This document shows positions 25,137 through 36,060 of a stretch of 64,000 nucleotides of DNA, in pieces. The notes beneath the pieces are model-generated. The model searched no databases. It worked only from the letters and a program-made list of their open reading frames with translations, and was not told where the DNA came from. Both the position numbers and the translations under genes were made by a program. Origin of the DNA: RHKX01 sp963743875 (GTDB taxonomy: Bacteria > Actinomycetota > Thermoleophilia > Solirubrobacterales > 70-9); contig CAVURM010000002.1 in assembly GCA_963743875.1 (NCBI GenBank), positions 558,001 to 622,000 of the forward strand, read 5' to 3'. Numbering within the stretch: position 1 is the first letter of the stretch; each line of letters opens with the position of its first letter.

Positions 25137-26095
25137 CAACCGCGACCCAATCGGCTTCGGCATCCATCCCCGAGATCGGGGTTCGCTTCCTCCGCGGGGT
25201 CAGGACCGCCGTCGACGGGGGCCTCGACCCGCTCGCCGCGGCGGAGGCGGCATCCGCCGATCTGCCGAAGTCCCTGCGTGATTCGATCGACCGGATGGCC
25301 CGGCGGATGCGGGGGGACTATCACGAGGACGAGTGGGGTTTCGACGAGGAGTTCGCCGAGGCGGCCTATCCGTTCTTCGAGCTCCTCTACGACCAGTGGT
25401 GGCGAGTCGACGCGACGGGAGTCGCGAATGTCCCCGCCCACGGGCGCGCGATGCTCGTCTCCAATCACGCCGGCGCGATCTTCCCCTTCGACGCTTCGAT
25501 GATCACCGGCGCGATCATGAAGGAGCATCCGCTACCACGATGGCCGCGGTTCATGGTCCTCGACTGGGCCTTCTCGCTGCCGTTCCTCTCGGCCTTCATG
25601 CGCAAGGTTGGCGGCGTTCCGGCGAGCCCGTTCAACGCCACGAGGATCCTCGAGGGTGATGGGCTGATGATGGTCTTCCCCGAGGGCGTGAAGGGCACCG
25701 GCAAGCCGTTTGCTGAGCGTTATCGCCTGCAGCGCTTCGGTCGCGGGGGGTTCGTCGAAGTTGCTCTTCGGACCGGGTCCCCGATCGTTCCGATCGCCGT
25801 GGTCGGTTCCGAGGAGATCTACCCGAAGATCGCCGACAGCTCGATGCTCGCGCGGGCGATCGGGGCTCCATATGCGCCGATCACGCCGACCTTCCCATGG
25901 CTCGGGCCGCTTGGTCTGATCCCCCTGCCGTCGAAATGGCGGATCGAATTCTGCGAACCGATCGACGTCTCGGGCTTCGGCCCGGAAGCAGCGGAGGACC
26001 GCCAGCTCGTCTTCGAGATCTCCGAGCAGGTGCGGGAGACGATCCAACAGAAGCTCTACGAGAACCTGGTCAAGCGCGGATCGGCGTTCGTCTGA
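25133..26095 (+). CDS. Lysophospholipid acyltransferase family protein (PlsC-like)
   Basis: A 320-residue acyltransferase. Motif I is SNHAGAIFPFDASM (a His...Asp variant with longer spacing than HX4D), motif III is VFPEGVKGTGKP and motif IV is GSPIVPIAVVGSEE. It transfers an acyl chain from acyl-CoA/ACP to a lysophospholipid or other lipid acceptor at the membrane. It overlaps the epimerase gene by 4 nt (ATGA) and the cyclase gene begins 4 nt later. The variant motif I is shared by a known actinobacterial subgroup. Confidence 0.87.
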   Translation: MTTATQSASASIPEIGVRFLRGVRTAVDGGLDPLAAAEAASADLPKSLRDSIDRMARRMRGDYHEDEWGFDEEFAEAAYPFFELLYDQWWRVDATGVANVPAHGRAMLVSNHAGAIFPFDASMITGAIMKEHPLPRWPRFMVLDWAFSLPFLSAFMRKVGGVPASPFNATRILEGDGLMMVFPEGVKGTGKPFAERYRLQRFGRGGFVEVALRTGSPIVPIAVVGSEEIYPKIADSSMLARAIGAPYAPITPTFPWLGPLGLIPLPSKWRIEFCEPIDVSGFGPEAAEDRQLVFEISEQVRETIQQKLYENLVKRGSAFV

Positions 26096-26099
26096 GCCG

Positions 26100-27305
26100 A
26101 TGACGGACAACGACGCGACGATCTCGCTCAGTGAGGCATCGCGACGCTCGGGAGTTCCCGGGACGACGCTGAAGCGGTGGGCCTCCCAGCGGGTCCTGCC
26201 CGTCAAGGGGGGGCGCTGGACGGCCGCAGCGGCAGCCCAGGCCCGGATCATCGCGCGGATGCGTGGCCGCGGCCACAGCCTGCGGGACATCCGCAGCGCC
26301 GTCCGGGACGGGCGGCTGGCCTTCGGCCCCGTCGAGGAGCTGTTGCCGACGCCGACCAGCAGCCATTCGCGAGCTGAAGCGGCGGCAGCCGTTGGCCTGG
26401 AAGAGGATCTGATCGAGCGGATCATGGCCCTGCTCGGCACTCCGATGGCGCTGGCGGACCGGATCACCGATCAGGATCTCGAGGCGTTGGAGCGGATGGC
26501 GAACGCCCTGCACAACGGCTTCCCGTTGATCGCCCTGCTTCAACTCGTGCGGGTATACGCGCAGGCGGGTCGCAAGATCGCCGAGGCGGAGGTCAGGCTC
26601 TTCCACCTCTTCATCCACGAGCCGATGATCCGTGAGGGAGTCCCGCCGCTCGAGATGGCGGAAGACATGGAGCGGATGGCGTCGGAGATGATCCCGACGG
26701 TCGCTCCGGTGCTCGAGTACATCCACGGTCGCTACCTGCGCTTCTACATGGAACAGGACGTCGTCGGCCACATGGAGGCGGACCTGCCCCTCACCCGAGC
26801 CAACCCCGACCGGGTCTCGATGGCGTTCTGCTTCGTCGACCTGACCGGCTTCACCCGTTTCACCGAGGAGGAGGGGGACGAGGAGGCACTCGATCTGGTC
26901 GAGCGCTTCGTCGAAACCGTCGAGGCGACGCTCCCGGCCGACGCCACCATCGTCAAGACGATCGGCGACGAGGTGATGATCGTCTCCTCCGAGCCCAGGA
27001 TGCTCACCGAATGGGCGGTCGGCTTCCTGACCCTGTTCGATCAGCGGCCGCGGCCCCGCGTTGGTATCCACAGCGGAGGCGCGGTGTACCGCGATGGCGA
27101 CTACTTCGGCGGGGATGTCAACCTGACCCATCGCGTCGTCGCACGGGCCCTCGCCGGGGAGGTCCTCGTCACCCGGCCCGTCGTCGAGGCGATCGGCCAC
27201 TCCGCGTACCTGGACCTCGAGCCGATCGGCGAGGTCGCCCTGAAGGGCTTCCCGGAACCGACCGAGCTCTTCGTGGCCTGCGCTCGCAGTGCCAGCCGGC
27301 AATGA
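26100..27305 (+). CDS. Class III adenylate/guanylate cyclase with N-terminal MerR-like HTH
   Basis: A 401-residue protein. Residues 8-75 form a MerR-type helix-turn-helix (ISLSEASRRSGVPGTTLKRW with RMRGRGHSLRDIRSAVRDG); about 80-235 are helical; about 240-395 are a class III cyclase domain, with the metal Asp in FCFVDLTGFTRF and KTIGDEVMIV, and GGDVNLTHRVVARA near the substrate site. It would make a cyclic nucleotide and possibly bind DNA. It overlaps tilS by 4 nt. Such HTH-cyclase fusions are uncommon; a ligand-gated cyclase is the alternative reading. Confidence 0.87.
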   Translation: MTDNDATISLSEASRRSGVPGTTLKRWASQRVLPVKGGRWTAAAAAQARIIARMRGRGHSLRDIRSAVRDGRLAFGPVEELLPTPTSSHSRAEAAAAVGLEEDLIERIMALLGTPMALADRITDQDLEALERMANALHNGFPLIALLQLVRVYAQAGRKIAEAEVRLFHLFIHEPMIREGVPPLEMAEDMERMASEMIPTVAPVLEYIHGRYLRFYMEQDVVGHMEADLPLTRANPDRVSMAFCFVDLTGFTRFTEEEGDEEALDLVERFVETVEATLPADATIVKTIGDEVMIVSSEPRMLTEWAVGFLTLFDQRPRPRVGIHSGGAVYRDGDYFGGDVNLTHRVVARALAGEVLVTRPVVEAIGHSAYLDLEPIGEVALKGFPEPTELFVACARSASRQ

Positions 27306-28747
27306 CCGGCAGCGGCGAGGCTCCAGGACCGGATCGCCGCCGCGATGCCGATTCCAGCCGATCGGGCAAATACTCTCGCCGCGTGGAGAGCTCTCCGGCG
27401 ATCGATGCCCTGGCTGACGTGGTCGAGGCGGGGGGCTTGATCGAGCGTCGTTCCCATGGCGTGGTCCTGGTTTCGGGTGGACCCGACTCCGCGTGTGCTG
27501 CGGCGGCGGTCGTGGCCCTATGCGGTCCCGAGGCGATCGCTGCGATGCATCTCAATTACGGACTGCGTGACGATTCAGGCGACGATGAACGCGCCGCTCG
27601 GGCGCTTTGCGCGAAGCTCCGGATTGATCTCCACGTCGAGCGCCCCGATATCGGCACCGGCAACCTGCAGGCGCGGGCCCGCGACGCCCGATACGCCGCC
27701 GCCGATGCCCTGCGCCGGCGCCTCGCCGGCGACTGGGTCGCGACCGGGCACACGCGCAGCGACCTTGCCGAGACCTTCATCTACCGCCTCGCCGTCTCCC
27801 CCGGCACCCGGCCGCTGCTCGGACTTCCGCCGCGCAACGGCCACGTGGTCAGGCCGCTGCACGCGATCTCCCGGGAGGAGACTCGGGCGGTTGCGCAGGA
27901 GGCGGGACTCCCGTTCGTGGACGACCCGAGCAACGCTTCGCCTCGTTACGCCCGCAACCGGATTCGCAACGAGGTCCTGCCGATCCTTGCCGAGATCGGT
28001 CCTGAGATCGAGCGCAACCTCGCCGCCACCCACGCCGAGCTTCACGAGGAGGCGGAGCTGCTCGCGGGCGTCGTCGACGATGCGCTCGCCGCGGCGGGTG
28101 CGGGGGGCACTGCGACCGCGATCGATGCCGACGAGCTTCAGCGGATGTCTCCGGGCCTGCGGCGGCTGGCGCTGCGAGAGCTCGCCGCCCGCGCGGCGGG
28201 CAAGCGTGTATCCGTGAATCGGGCCCGTGCGGCTCAGATCGCGACGATCGCCGTTCGGCCGGAGGGAGGGGAGATCGAACTCGGTGGCGGGCTGAGCGCG
28301 ATCTGCGAAGGCGGGATGGTTCGCTTCGGGACCGGGTCCGATCCACTCCCGTCGATCGTCCGGATGCCGATTCCGGGGACGGCTCGCTTCGGCGACTGGG
28401 AGCTGCGGGCGGAGATTCGTCGCGGGCCCGTCGATGCCGCCGGGCCCGAGTTGGCGACGCTCGATGCGGCCTCGGTCGGCGACGAGGTCGAGATCCGGGC
28501 CTGGCGGTCGGGCGACCGCATCCGGCCGCTTGGGCTGAACGGCAGCAAGAGCCTTCAGGATCTGTTCACCGACCGGGGGGTACCGCGGTCGGTGCGCTCG
28601 CGGATCCCCGTCGTGACCGCCAACGGCCGCGTTGCGTGGGTGGCCGGGGTGGCGGTCAGCGAGGAGTTCCGCCTGCTCGAGGCCTCCACCGAGGTCGCGG
28701 TGATCACCGCCCGTGCGGCAGCAGGCGGACTCCAGGTTTCTCAATAG
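27302..28747 (+). CDS. tilS: tRNA(Ile)-lysidine synthase
   Basis: A 481-residue ATP-dependent enzyme that puts lysidine on C34 of the AUA-reading tRNA-Ile. The PP-loop is SGGPDS (residues 58-63), followed by HLNYGLRDDSGDDE, ATGHTRSDLAETFIYRL and RNRIRNEVLP, all diagnostic. The C-terminal domain ends with GDRIRPLGLNGSKSLQDLF. ATG 27302 overlaps the cyclase stop (ATGA); GTG 27383 is a shorter alternative. It forms the classic tilS-hpt-ftsH cluster. Confidence 0.95.
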   Translation: MTGSGEAPGPDRRRDADSSRSGKYSRRVESSPAIDALADVVEAGGLIERRSHGVVLVSGGPDSACAAAAVVALCGPEAIAAMHLNYGLRDDSGDDERAARALCAKLRIDLHVERPDIGTGNLQARARDARYAAADALRRRLAGDWVATGHTRSDLAETFIYRLAVSPGTRPLLGLPPRNGHVVRPLHAISREETRAVAQEAGLPFVDDPSNASPRYARNRIRNEVLPILAEIGPEIERNLAATHAELHEEAELLAGVVDDALAAAGAGGTATAIDADELQRMSPGLRRLALRELAARAAGKRVSVNRARAAQIATIAVRPEGGEIELGGGLSAICEGGMVRFGTGSDPLPSIVRMPIPGTARFGDWELRAEIRRGPVDAAGPELATLDAASVGDEVEIRAWRSGDRIRPLGLNGSKSLQDLFTDRGVPRSVRSRIPVVTANGRVAWVAGVAVSEEFRLLEASTEVAVITARAAAGGLQVSQ

Positions 28748-28760
28748 ACTGAGCCGGGCG

Positions 28761-29312
28761 ATGGGCGAGCCACCTGGCAGCAGCGGGCGCGGTCGTATCG
28801 GTGAGACTCTGATCGAATCCGAGCGGCTGCACGCTCGCGTAGCCGAAATCGGTAACGAGATCAGCTCCGATTACGCGGATCGGGACCTGGTCATGGTCGG
28901 CGTGCTCAAGGGTGCTCTGATCTTTATGGCCGATCTGATGCGCACGTTGACGATCCCCTGTGAGATCGACCTGATGGCGGTCTCCAGCTATGGATCGGCA
29001 ACGGATTCCTCCGGTGTCGTGCGGATCCTGAAGGATCTCGATACGTCAATCGCCGGCCGCGACCTGCTGATCGTCGAGGACATCGTGGACTCCGGGTTGA
29101 CGCTCCAGTACCTACTGCGCAACCTGAAGGCCCGCGACCCCGCTTCGATCGAGGTCTGCGCGCTTCTGACGAAGCCGGAGCGGCGCCGCGTCGACACGCC
29201 GATCCGATACGTGGGGTTCGAGATCGACGACCGGTTCGCGATCGGTTACGGGCTTGATCACGGGCAGCGCTATCGAAACCTGGATTACCTGGCCGCCCTG
29301 GGGGACGAGTAA
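28761..29312 (+). CDS. hpt: Hypoxanthine phosphoribosyltransferase
   Basis: A 183-residue purine salvage enzyme turning hypoxanthine/guanine and PRPP into IMP/GMP. The PRPP motif is LLIVEDIVDSGLTLQYL; VLKGALIFMADLM and SSYGSATDSSG form the substrate and pyrophosphate loops, and FAIGYGLDHGQRYRNL the C-terminal lid. ATG 28761 is used because the upstream ATG at 28713 would overlap tilS with unrelated residues. It lies between tilS and ftsH as in many Gram-positives. Confidence 0.95.
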   Translation: MGEPPGSSGRGRIGETLIESERLHARVAEIGNEISSDYADRDLVMVGVLKGALIFMADLMRTLTIPCEIDLMAVSSYGSATDSSGVVRILKDLDTSIAGRDLLIVEDIVDSGLTLQYLLRNLKARDPASIEVCALLTKPERRRVDTPIRYVGFEIDDRFAIGYGLDHGQRYRNLDYLAALGDE

Positions 29313-29493
29313 GCAGCGGCGCGACCCTCAGCCCTCCAGGTTGCTCGATCACGCGCCGGGTGGATCGGGACAGGTCGTGCAACACCCTGCAGGAGCGCGG
29401 TTGAGCGGGGATTCCTCCCTGGTACGCTCACCATCGGTCGTGTGACCGGAGGAACCCTTTTCCCATGCGGATTGCACCTGAAGGACAGCTCTC

Positions 29494-31488
<1,995 letters not shown>

Positions 31489-31521
31489 CCCCGCGTCCAC
31501 GGCGCTGTCCGAGCGCCCATA

Positions 31522-32361
31522 ATGCGCCATGTGTCACTCGTCATGGGCATCGTCAACGTCACTCCGGACTCGTTCTCCGACGGCGGCGCTTTCCTCGAGG
31601 CCGATGCCGCGATCGCCCACGGCCGCGGTCTGGTTGCGGCAGGCGCCGATCTGCTCGACATCGGTGGTGAATCGACCCGCCCGGGTGCAGCGGAGGTCAG
31701 CCAAGGGGACGAGATGACGCGGGTGCTTCCCGTGATCGAGACGCTCGTGGCCGATGGTGCCAGGGTCTCGGTGGACACCTCGAAGGCCGCGGTCGCCGAG
31801 GCCGCACTTGCCGCCGGGGCGGCGATCGTCAACGACGTCACCGCGCTCGCCGATCCGGATATGGCTGCCGTCTGCGCGTCGGCCGGATCGGCCGGTCCCG
31901 GTCTGATCCTGATGCACATGAAGGGGACGCCCAGGACGATGCAGGACGATCCCGTCTACGACGACGTGGTCGACGACGTCCGCGACTTCCTCGCCGCGCG
32001 GATGCAGCTCGCAATCGATGCCGGAATCGACGAGAAGCGGATCTGGCTCGATCCCGGGATCGGTTTCGGCAAGACCGTCGAGCACAACCTCGAGCTGATC
32101 GCACGCCTCGACGAGCTGGCTGAGCTGGGCAGGCCGGTCGTGGTGGGCGCCTCCCGCAAGAACTTCATCGGCGAGATCACCGGTCGCGACGTGGGCGATC
32201 GCCTCGGCGGCAGCATCGCGGCGAACGTGCTCGGGTTGGCGAACGGTGCCCACGTGCTGCGCGTCCACGATGTCGCGGAAACCATCGACGCCGTCCGGGT
32301 CGCGGAGCGGATCCTCGATCGCGGCGCGCCGCGGGCGGCTGCGGCCGGGAGCGACGGATGA
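31522..32361 (+). CDS. folP: Dihydropteroate synthase
   Basis: A 279-residue folate enzyme joining p-aminobenzoate to dihydropterin pyrophosphate. Diagnostic stretches are MGIVNVTPDSFSDGG, LDIGGESTRPGA (pterin site), IVNDVTALADPDMA, LILMHMKGTPRTMQ and WLDPGIGFGKTVEHN. It starts a folP-folB-folK operon in which each gene overlaps the next by 4 nt (ATGA, GTGA), and follows ftsH by 33 nt. Confidence 0.96.
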   Translation: MRHVSLVMGIVNVTPDSFSDGGAFLEADAAIAHGRGLVAAGADLLDIGGESTRPGAAEVSQGDEMTRVLPVIETLVADGARVSVDTSKAAVAEAALAAGAAIVNDVTALADPDMAAVCASAGSAGPGLILMHMKGTPRTMQDDPVYDDVVDDVRDFLAARMQLAIDAGIDEKRIWLDPGIGFGKTVEHNLELIARLDELAELGRPVVVGASRKNFIGEITGRDVGDRLGGSIAANVLGLANGAHVLRVHDVAETIDAVRVAERILDRGAPRAAAAGSDG

Positions 32362-32738
32362 GCGGCGGGACCGAGCCGGTGCGGGTGGAGCTTCGTCGGC
32401 TGCAGGCCTTCGGCGCCCACGGGGTCAGCGATGCAGAGCGGGAGGTTGGGCGCCGGATCGTCCTCGATATCGCCTTCACCGTGACCGATTGCGGCGCCGT
32501 CGCCGATGATGATCTCGCGGGTACCGTCGATTACGGCGCGGTGGCGACGCTTGCCGCGGGCATCGTCACCGGGACCAGCTGTCGCACGCTTGAGCACCTT
32601 TGCGGGCGGATCGCCGACGAGATCTCCTCGCGCTTCGACGTGCGTGACATCGAGGTCCGGGCGGCGAAGACGGAGCCGCCGATTCCCGAGGCGATTGGCG
32701 AGGTCGCGGTCACTCTGCGTCGGCTCGGAACGGCGTGA
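32358..32738 (+). CDS. folB: Dihydroneopterin aldolase
   Basis: A 126-residue aldolase that cleaves dihydroneopterin to hydroxymethyl-dihydropterin. The family core is seen in LQAFGAHGVSDAEREVGRRI, DYGAVATLAAGIV and TLEHLCGRIADEI; the catalytic Lys lies in VRAAKTEPPIPE. It overlaps both folP and folK by 4 nt. Confidence 0.93.
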   Translation: MSGGTEPVRVELRRLQAFGAHGVSDAEREVGRRIVLDIAFTVTDCGAVADDDLAGTVDYGAVATLAAGIVTGTSCRTLEHLCGRIADEISSRFDVRDIEVRAAKTEPPIPEAIGEVAVTLRRLGTA

Positions 32739-33241
32739 ACCGCACGGGGTACCTCGGCCTCGGCTCGAACGTCGGTGACCGGGTCACCAACCTGAGGGCG
32801 GCGATCGACGGGCTGCGGGATCGAGGCGTGGCGATCGAAGCGATCTCTTCGGGCTACGAGACCGAGCCCGTCGGCGAGATTCTAGATCAACCCGATTTCC
32901 TCAACATCGCCGTCGGGATAAGGACCGACCTGGAGCCGGAGGCCCTGCTCGACCTCTGTAAGGCGGTCGAGGCCGACGCCGGCCGGGACTTCGACGCACC
33001 GCGACACAGCCCGCGTCCGGTCGACGTCGACCTGCTGATCCTCGGGGATATCGAGATCAGCACCGAGAGGCTGACCCTGCCCCACCGCGAGGCGAGCTCT
33101 CGCCGCTTCGTCCTGATCCCCCTGCTCGAACTGGATCCGGACCTGGCTCTGCCCGATGGAACGAGGCTGGCGGATTCGCTGGCCGCGCTGGAGACCGAGG
33201 AACGCGTCGACCCCTTCGGTTCGATCATCCAGATGAGATAA
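32735..33241 (+). CDS. folK: 2-amino-4-hydroxy-6-hydroxymethyldihydropteridine pyrophosphokinase
   Basis: A 168-residue kinase that activates hydroxymethyl-dihydropterin for FolP. It opens with YLGLGSNVGDRVTNLRAAI and has the nucleotide/metal signature RHSPRPVDVDLLILGD and LPHREASSRRFVLIPL. GTG 32735 overlaps the folB stop (GTGA). Repeat A copy 3 follows directly behind the stop. Confidence 0.94.
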   Translation: MNRTGYLGLGSNVGDRVTNLRAAIDGLRDRGVAIEAISSGYETEPVGEILDQPDFLNIAVGIRTDLEPEALLDLCKAVEADAGRDFDAPRHSPRPVDVDLLILGDIEISTERLTLPHREASSRRFVLIPLLELDPDLALPDGTRLADSLAALETEERVDPFGSIIQMR

Positions 33242-33310
33242 CCGCGCGACTCGCAGGGCTCCGCCCTGCTCGACTGCGCCGGGCCTCCGGGCAAAGCCCG
33301 GTGGCCCTCC
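33242..33310 (-). repeat. Dispersed palindromic repeat family A, copy 3
   Basis: Read on the minus strand it matches copies 1 and 2 at 14780-14936 over about 69 bp, with the same two hairpins and the TTT loop variant. It begins at the folK stop and lies between convergent genes, where the hairpins could end transcription in either direction. Confidence 0.8.
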
Positions 33311-33321
33311 TGCGGGGCCGG

Positions 33322-34059
33322 TTAGCGGAGTGGCTCTAGCCAGGCGGACGGGAATCCCGGCGCGGCGTGACCCGGGAAGTCCGGGACCAGGCGTCGGGCC
33401 AGATCCCCGGCCGGCCGGCCCTCGATGAAGGGCCTCACGTCCTCGAGCGTCATCAGCAACGCGATGCTCGGCGCGATCTGGAAGTCGGCGGCGTTCGGTT
33501 GCTCTCCGCCCATCACACCCGCAGCAATGTGGCCGTCGACCGCTTCGATCAGCTTCGGGATCTCGGCGAGGTCGGCGATCACCCGTGCGTCGGTGGCATC
33601 GTTGAAGCGAACCGCGAGCATGGCAATCGGGGGCGCGGTCTTGGCCGCCAGCGACACCGGGATGCCGAGGCGAGCGCCTTCCAGGTAGCTCTGGATGGAC
33701 GATCTGTCCTTGCTCAGCAGGTTCCAGACCAGTCGGCGAGCGACCGGCTGCAGGACCTCGTCGCCCCAGAGTTCCGCCGCCTCGACCTCGGCTCGGGCGC
33801 TGGGATCGGCCGGGAACAATGGTGGGTCGGGGACGAGCCGGTCCAGCTCCCCGGAGATGGCACGGCTGCCCTGAACCTTCGCCCCGTCGATCCGAAGCGC
33901 CGGAACGGTCGTCCCGGGAAAGCCCGCGGCCCACAGGATCGGCTTCGACATGACCGCCACCAGGTCGGTCCGGGAGTAGGGGATGCCCTTGTACGCGAGC
34001 ATCAAACGGGCGGTCCATCCCGGGTGGGAGGCGGGAATCGTGAACAGGCGTGCCTTCAT
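33322..34059 (-). CDS. Glutathione S-transferase-like protein
   Basis: A 245-residue protein with a thioredoxin-fold N-terminus (KARLFTIPASHPGWTARLML, then GTTVPALRIDG and the SRAISGELDRL motif, the usual cis-Pro and SNAIL regions) and an all-helical C-terminal domain (PNAADFQIAPSIALL). ATG 34059 is preceded by TAGGAT 7 nt upstream, so the transcript is probably leaderless. Actinobacteria generally use mycothiol, so the thiol partner is uncertain. Confidence 0.85.
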   Translation of the reverse strand: MKARLFTIPASHPGWTARLMLAYKGIPYSRTDLVAVMSKPILWAAGFPGTTVPALRIDGAKVQGSRAISGELDRLVPDPPLFPADPSARAEVEAAELWGDEVLQPVARRLVWNLLSKDRSSIQSYLEGARLGIPVSLAAKTAPPIAMLAVRFNDATDARVIADLAEIPKLIEAVDGHIAAGVMGGEQPNAADFQIAPSIALLMTLEDVRPFIEGRPAGDLARRLVPDFPGHAAPGFPSAWLEPLR

Positions 34060-34109
34060 GCCGGCGATCCTAGACGCATGGGGCGAGCGGTGATTGCGAC
34101 AATCGTCCG

Positions 34110-34874
34110 ATGCTTCTCGCGGTGGATGTCGGCAACACGCAAACGCACGTCGGGGCATTCGACGGTGCCGACCTGATCGGCGATTGGCGCCTCGCCACCC
34201 GCGGGGACTCCACCGCGGACGAACTTGCGCTCGCGCTCTCGGGCTCGCTGCAGTTCCGCGGGCTCGCCTGGTCCGAGGTGAGCGGGGTGATCGTCTCGAC
34301 TGTGGTGCCGCGCCTCGGCCCTGAATACGAGCGGCTCTGCCTGAGCCACCTTTCGGCTCCCTTCCTTTTGGTCGGGCCGGCCGTCAAGACCGGCATGCCG
34401 ATCCGGATCGACAACCCCCGCGAGCTCGGCTCCGACCGGCTCGTCAACGCCGTCTCCGCATATGAGCGGATCGGCGGGCGCTGTCTCTCGGTCGACTTCG
34501 GAACCTCGATCAACGTCGACGCCGTCTCCGAGGACGGCGAGTACCTGGGCGGCGTGATCGCCCCCGGGCTCGAGGTCTCGATCGAGGCACTGTCCTCCCG
34601 AGCGGCGAAGCTCCCTCGGATTCAGCTCGAGGAGCCGGAGGCCGCGATCGGTCGCAACACCCAGGCGGCGCTGCAGTCCGGATTCGTCTTCGGGTTCGCA
34701 GGCCTGGTCGACGGGGTCGTCCGGAGGATGCTGGACGAGCTCGGCACCCCCTCGACGGTGATCGCCACCGGCGGCATGGCGACGGGGATCGCCCCGCTTT
34801 GTGAGACCGTCGACGAGGTTGATTCCTATCTCACGTTGAAGGGCCTGAGGTTGATCTGGGAGCGCAACCGATGA
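34110..34874 (+). CDS. coaX: Type III pantothenate kinase
   Basis: A 254-residue kinase for the first step of coenzyme A synthesis. ASKHA-fold motifs are LLAVDVGNTQTHVGAF (phosphate loop 1), GSDRLVNAVSAYERIGG and VDFGTSINVDAVSEDGEYLG (phosphate loop 2), and VIATGGMATGIAP (adenosine motif). The catalytic Asp is in the GSDR motif. It overlaps dusB by 4 nt (ATGA). Confidence 0.95.
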   Translation: MLLAVDVGNTQTHVGAFDGADLIGDWRLATRGDSTADELALALSGSLQFRGLAWSEVSGVIVSTVVPRLGPEYERLCLSHLSAPFLLVGPAVKTGMPIRIDNPRELGSDRLVNAVSAYERIGGRCLSVDFGTSINVDAVSEDGEYLGGVIAPGLEVSIEALSSRAAKLPRIQLEEPEAAIGRNTQAALQSGFVFGFAGLVDGVVRRMLDELGTPSTVIATGGMATGIAPLCETVDEVDSYLTLKGLRLIWERNR

Positions 34875-35884
34875 GCGCTGCCGACCAGCGACCCCCGCAG
34901 CCCCCGCTGACCGATCCGTTCACGATCGGGGATGTCGAAATCGCCAACCGGGTGTTGCTCGCGCCGCTGGCGGGCATCGGCAACTGGTTCGTCAGGCTGC
35001 AGGCGAGGCGCTATGGGGCCGGTCTCGCGGTCTCGGAGATGGTTTCGAGCCATGCCATCCACTACCGCAACGAGCGCACCATGCGGGAGTTGCTCCGAAT
35101 CCACCCCGATGAACATCCGACGGCGATCCAGCTGTTCGGTGCGGATCCCGAGGTGATGCTCGGAGCCGCCGCCGTCGCCGCCGAGGCCGGCGCGGATCTG
35201 ATCGATCTCAATATGGGATGTCCGGTGAAGAAGGTCCGAAAGACCGGCGCCGGCGCCGAGCTGATCTCCGATCCGGATCTCGCGGTCGCGGTCGCGGCTG
35301 CCGCGGTCCAAGGGGGTGGCAGGCCGGTCACCGTGAAGTTGCGCTCGGGTCTGCGGGCGGGGGACAGATCGGGGGTGGACGTCGCCGTACGCCTCGTCGA
35401 GGAGGCTGGGGTCTCGGCGATCGCCTTCCATCCAAGGTCGGCGGCGACTCAGCACAAGGGGTCGCCCGACTACGCCCTGGTCAGGGAACTGGTCGACCTG
35501 ATCGATGTCCCGGTGATCGTCTCCGGTGGCCTCGACAGCGCTTCGTCGGCGCGGATTGCCTACGAGGAGTCCGGCGCCGCCGCCGTGATGATCGCCCGCG
35601 GTTCCTTCGGCTACCCCTGGATCTTCGAGGAGCTCACCGGAAGGCGCACCGAGGCACCCGATCCGGAGGAGGTCGCCGACGAGCTGCTCTGGGTGATCGA
35701 CGGTGCCGAGGAGCACTTCGGGGCGGAGCGTGCCGCCCACTACCTGCGCAAGTTCTACCCGTGGTATCTGGCCCGGATGGGGATCGCCCATCGGGAGGCC
35801 TCCGAGTTCCAGCAGATCGATGATCTCGAGGTCGCGCGTCGGCGGGTCAGGGAGCTCCGATCAGGTCGGCTCGTCGCCGCGTAG
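34871..35884 (+). CDS. dusB: tRNA-dihydrouridine synthase
   Basis: A 337-residue FMN enzyme reducing uridines in the tRNA D-loop. The TIM barrel begins LLAPLAGIGNWFVRLQARRYG; the catalytic Cys is in DLNMGCPVKKVRKTGAG; VTVKLRSG, AIAFHPRSA and VPVIVSGGLDS complete the FMN site, and AAVMIARGSFGYPWIF the phosphate loop. It is coupled to coaX and followed by greA with its own leader. Confidence 0.94.
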   Translation: MSAADQRPPQPPLTDPFTIGDVEIANRVLLAPLAGIGNWFVRLQARRYGAGLAVSEMVSSHAIHYRNERTMRELLRIHPDEHPTAIQLFGADPEVMLGAAAVAAEAGADLIDLNMGCPVKKVRKTGAGAELISDPDLAVAVAAAAVQGGGRPVTVKLRSGLRAGDRSGVDVAVRLVEEAGVSAIAFHPRSAATQHKGSPDYALVRELVDLIDVPVIVSGGLDSASSARIAYEESGAAAVMIARGSFGYPWIFEELTGRRTEAPDPEEVADELLWVIDGAEEHFGAERAAHYLRKFYPWYLARMGIAHREASEFQQIDDLEVARRRVRELRSGRLVAA

Positions 35885-35939
35885 TCGACGCCTGGCCCGC
35901 TTCGTTCCGACTCTTCCCGGGACCGGGTTCGACCCTTGC

Positions 35940-35945
35940 TATAGT
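35940..35945 (+). promoter_or_regulatory. -10 box of a greA promoter
   Basis: TATAGT, 56 nt behind the dusB stop and 115 nt before GTG 36061. A -35 at the right distance is not convincing. Confidence 0.35.
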
Positions 35946-36060
35946 CCCGCGCCGCCGTGCCCGAGGAGCGAACCCAACCAGGGTTTCGTGATCGGGCGTT
36001 TCTAGTCTCCGGGGGGCGTTCAGGCGGCTCCGGGGCGATCACGAGGAAGGTACGAAAACC

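Noticed and set aside
27011..27301. Extended N-terminus of tilS from 27011
   Set aside because: The extra 97 codons lie inside the cyclase gene and are low-complexity Arg/Gly/Pro sequence; ATG 27302 overlaps the cyclase stop as ATGA.
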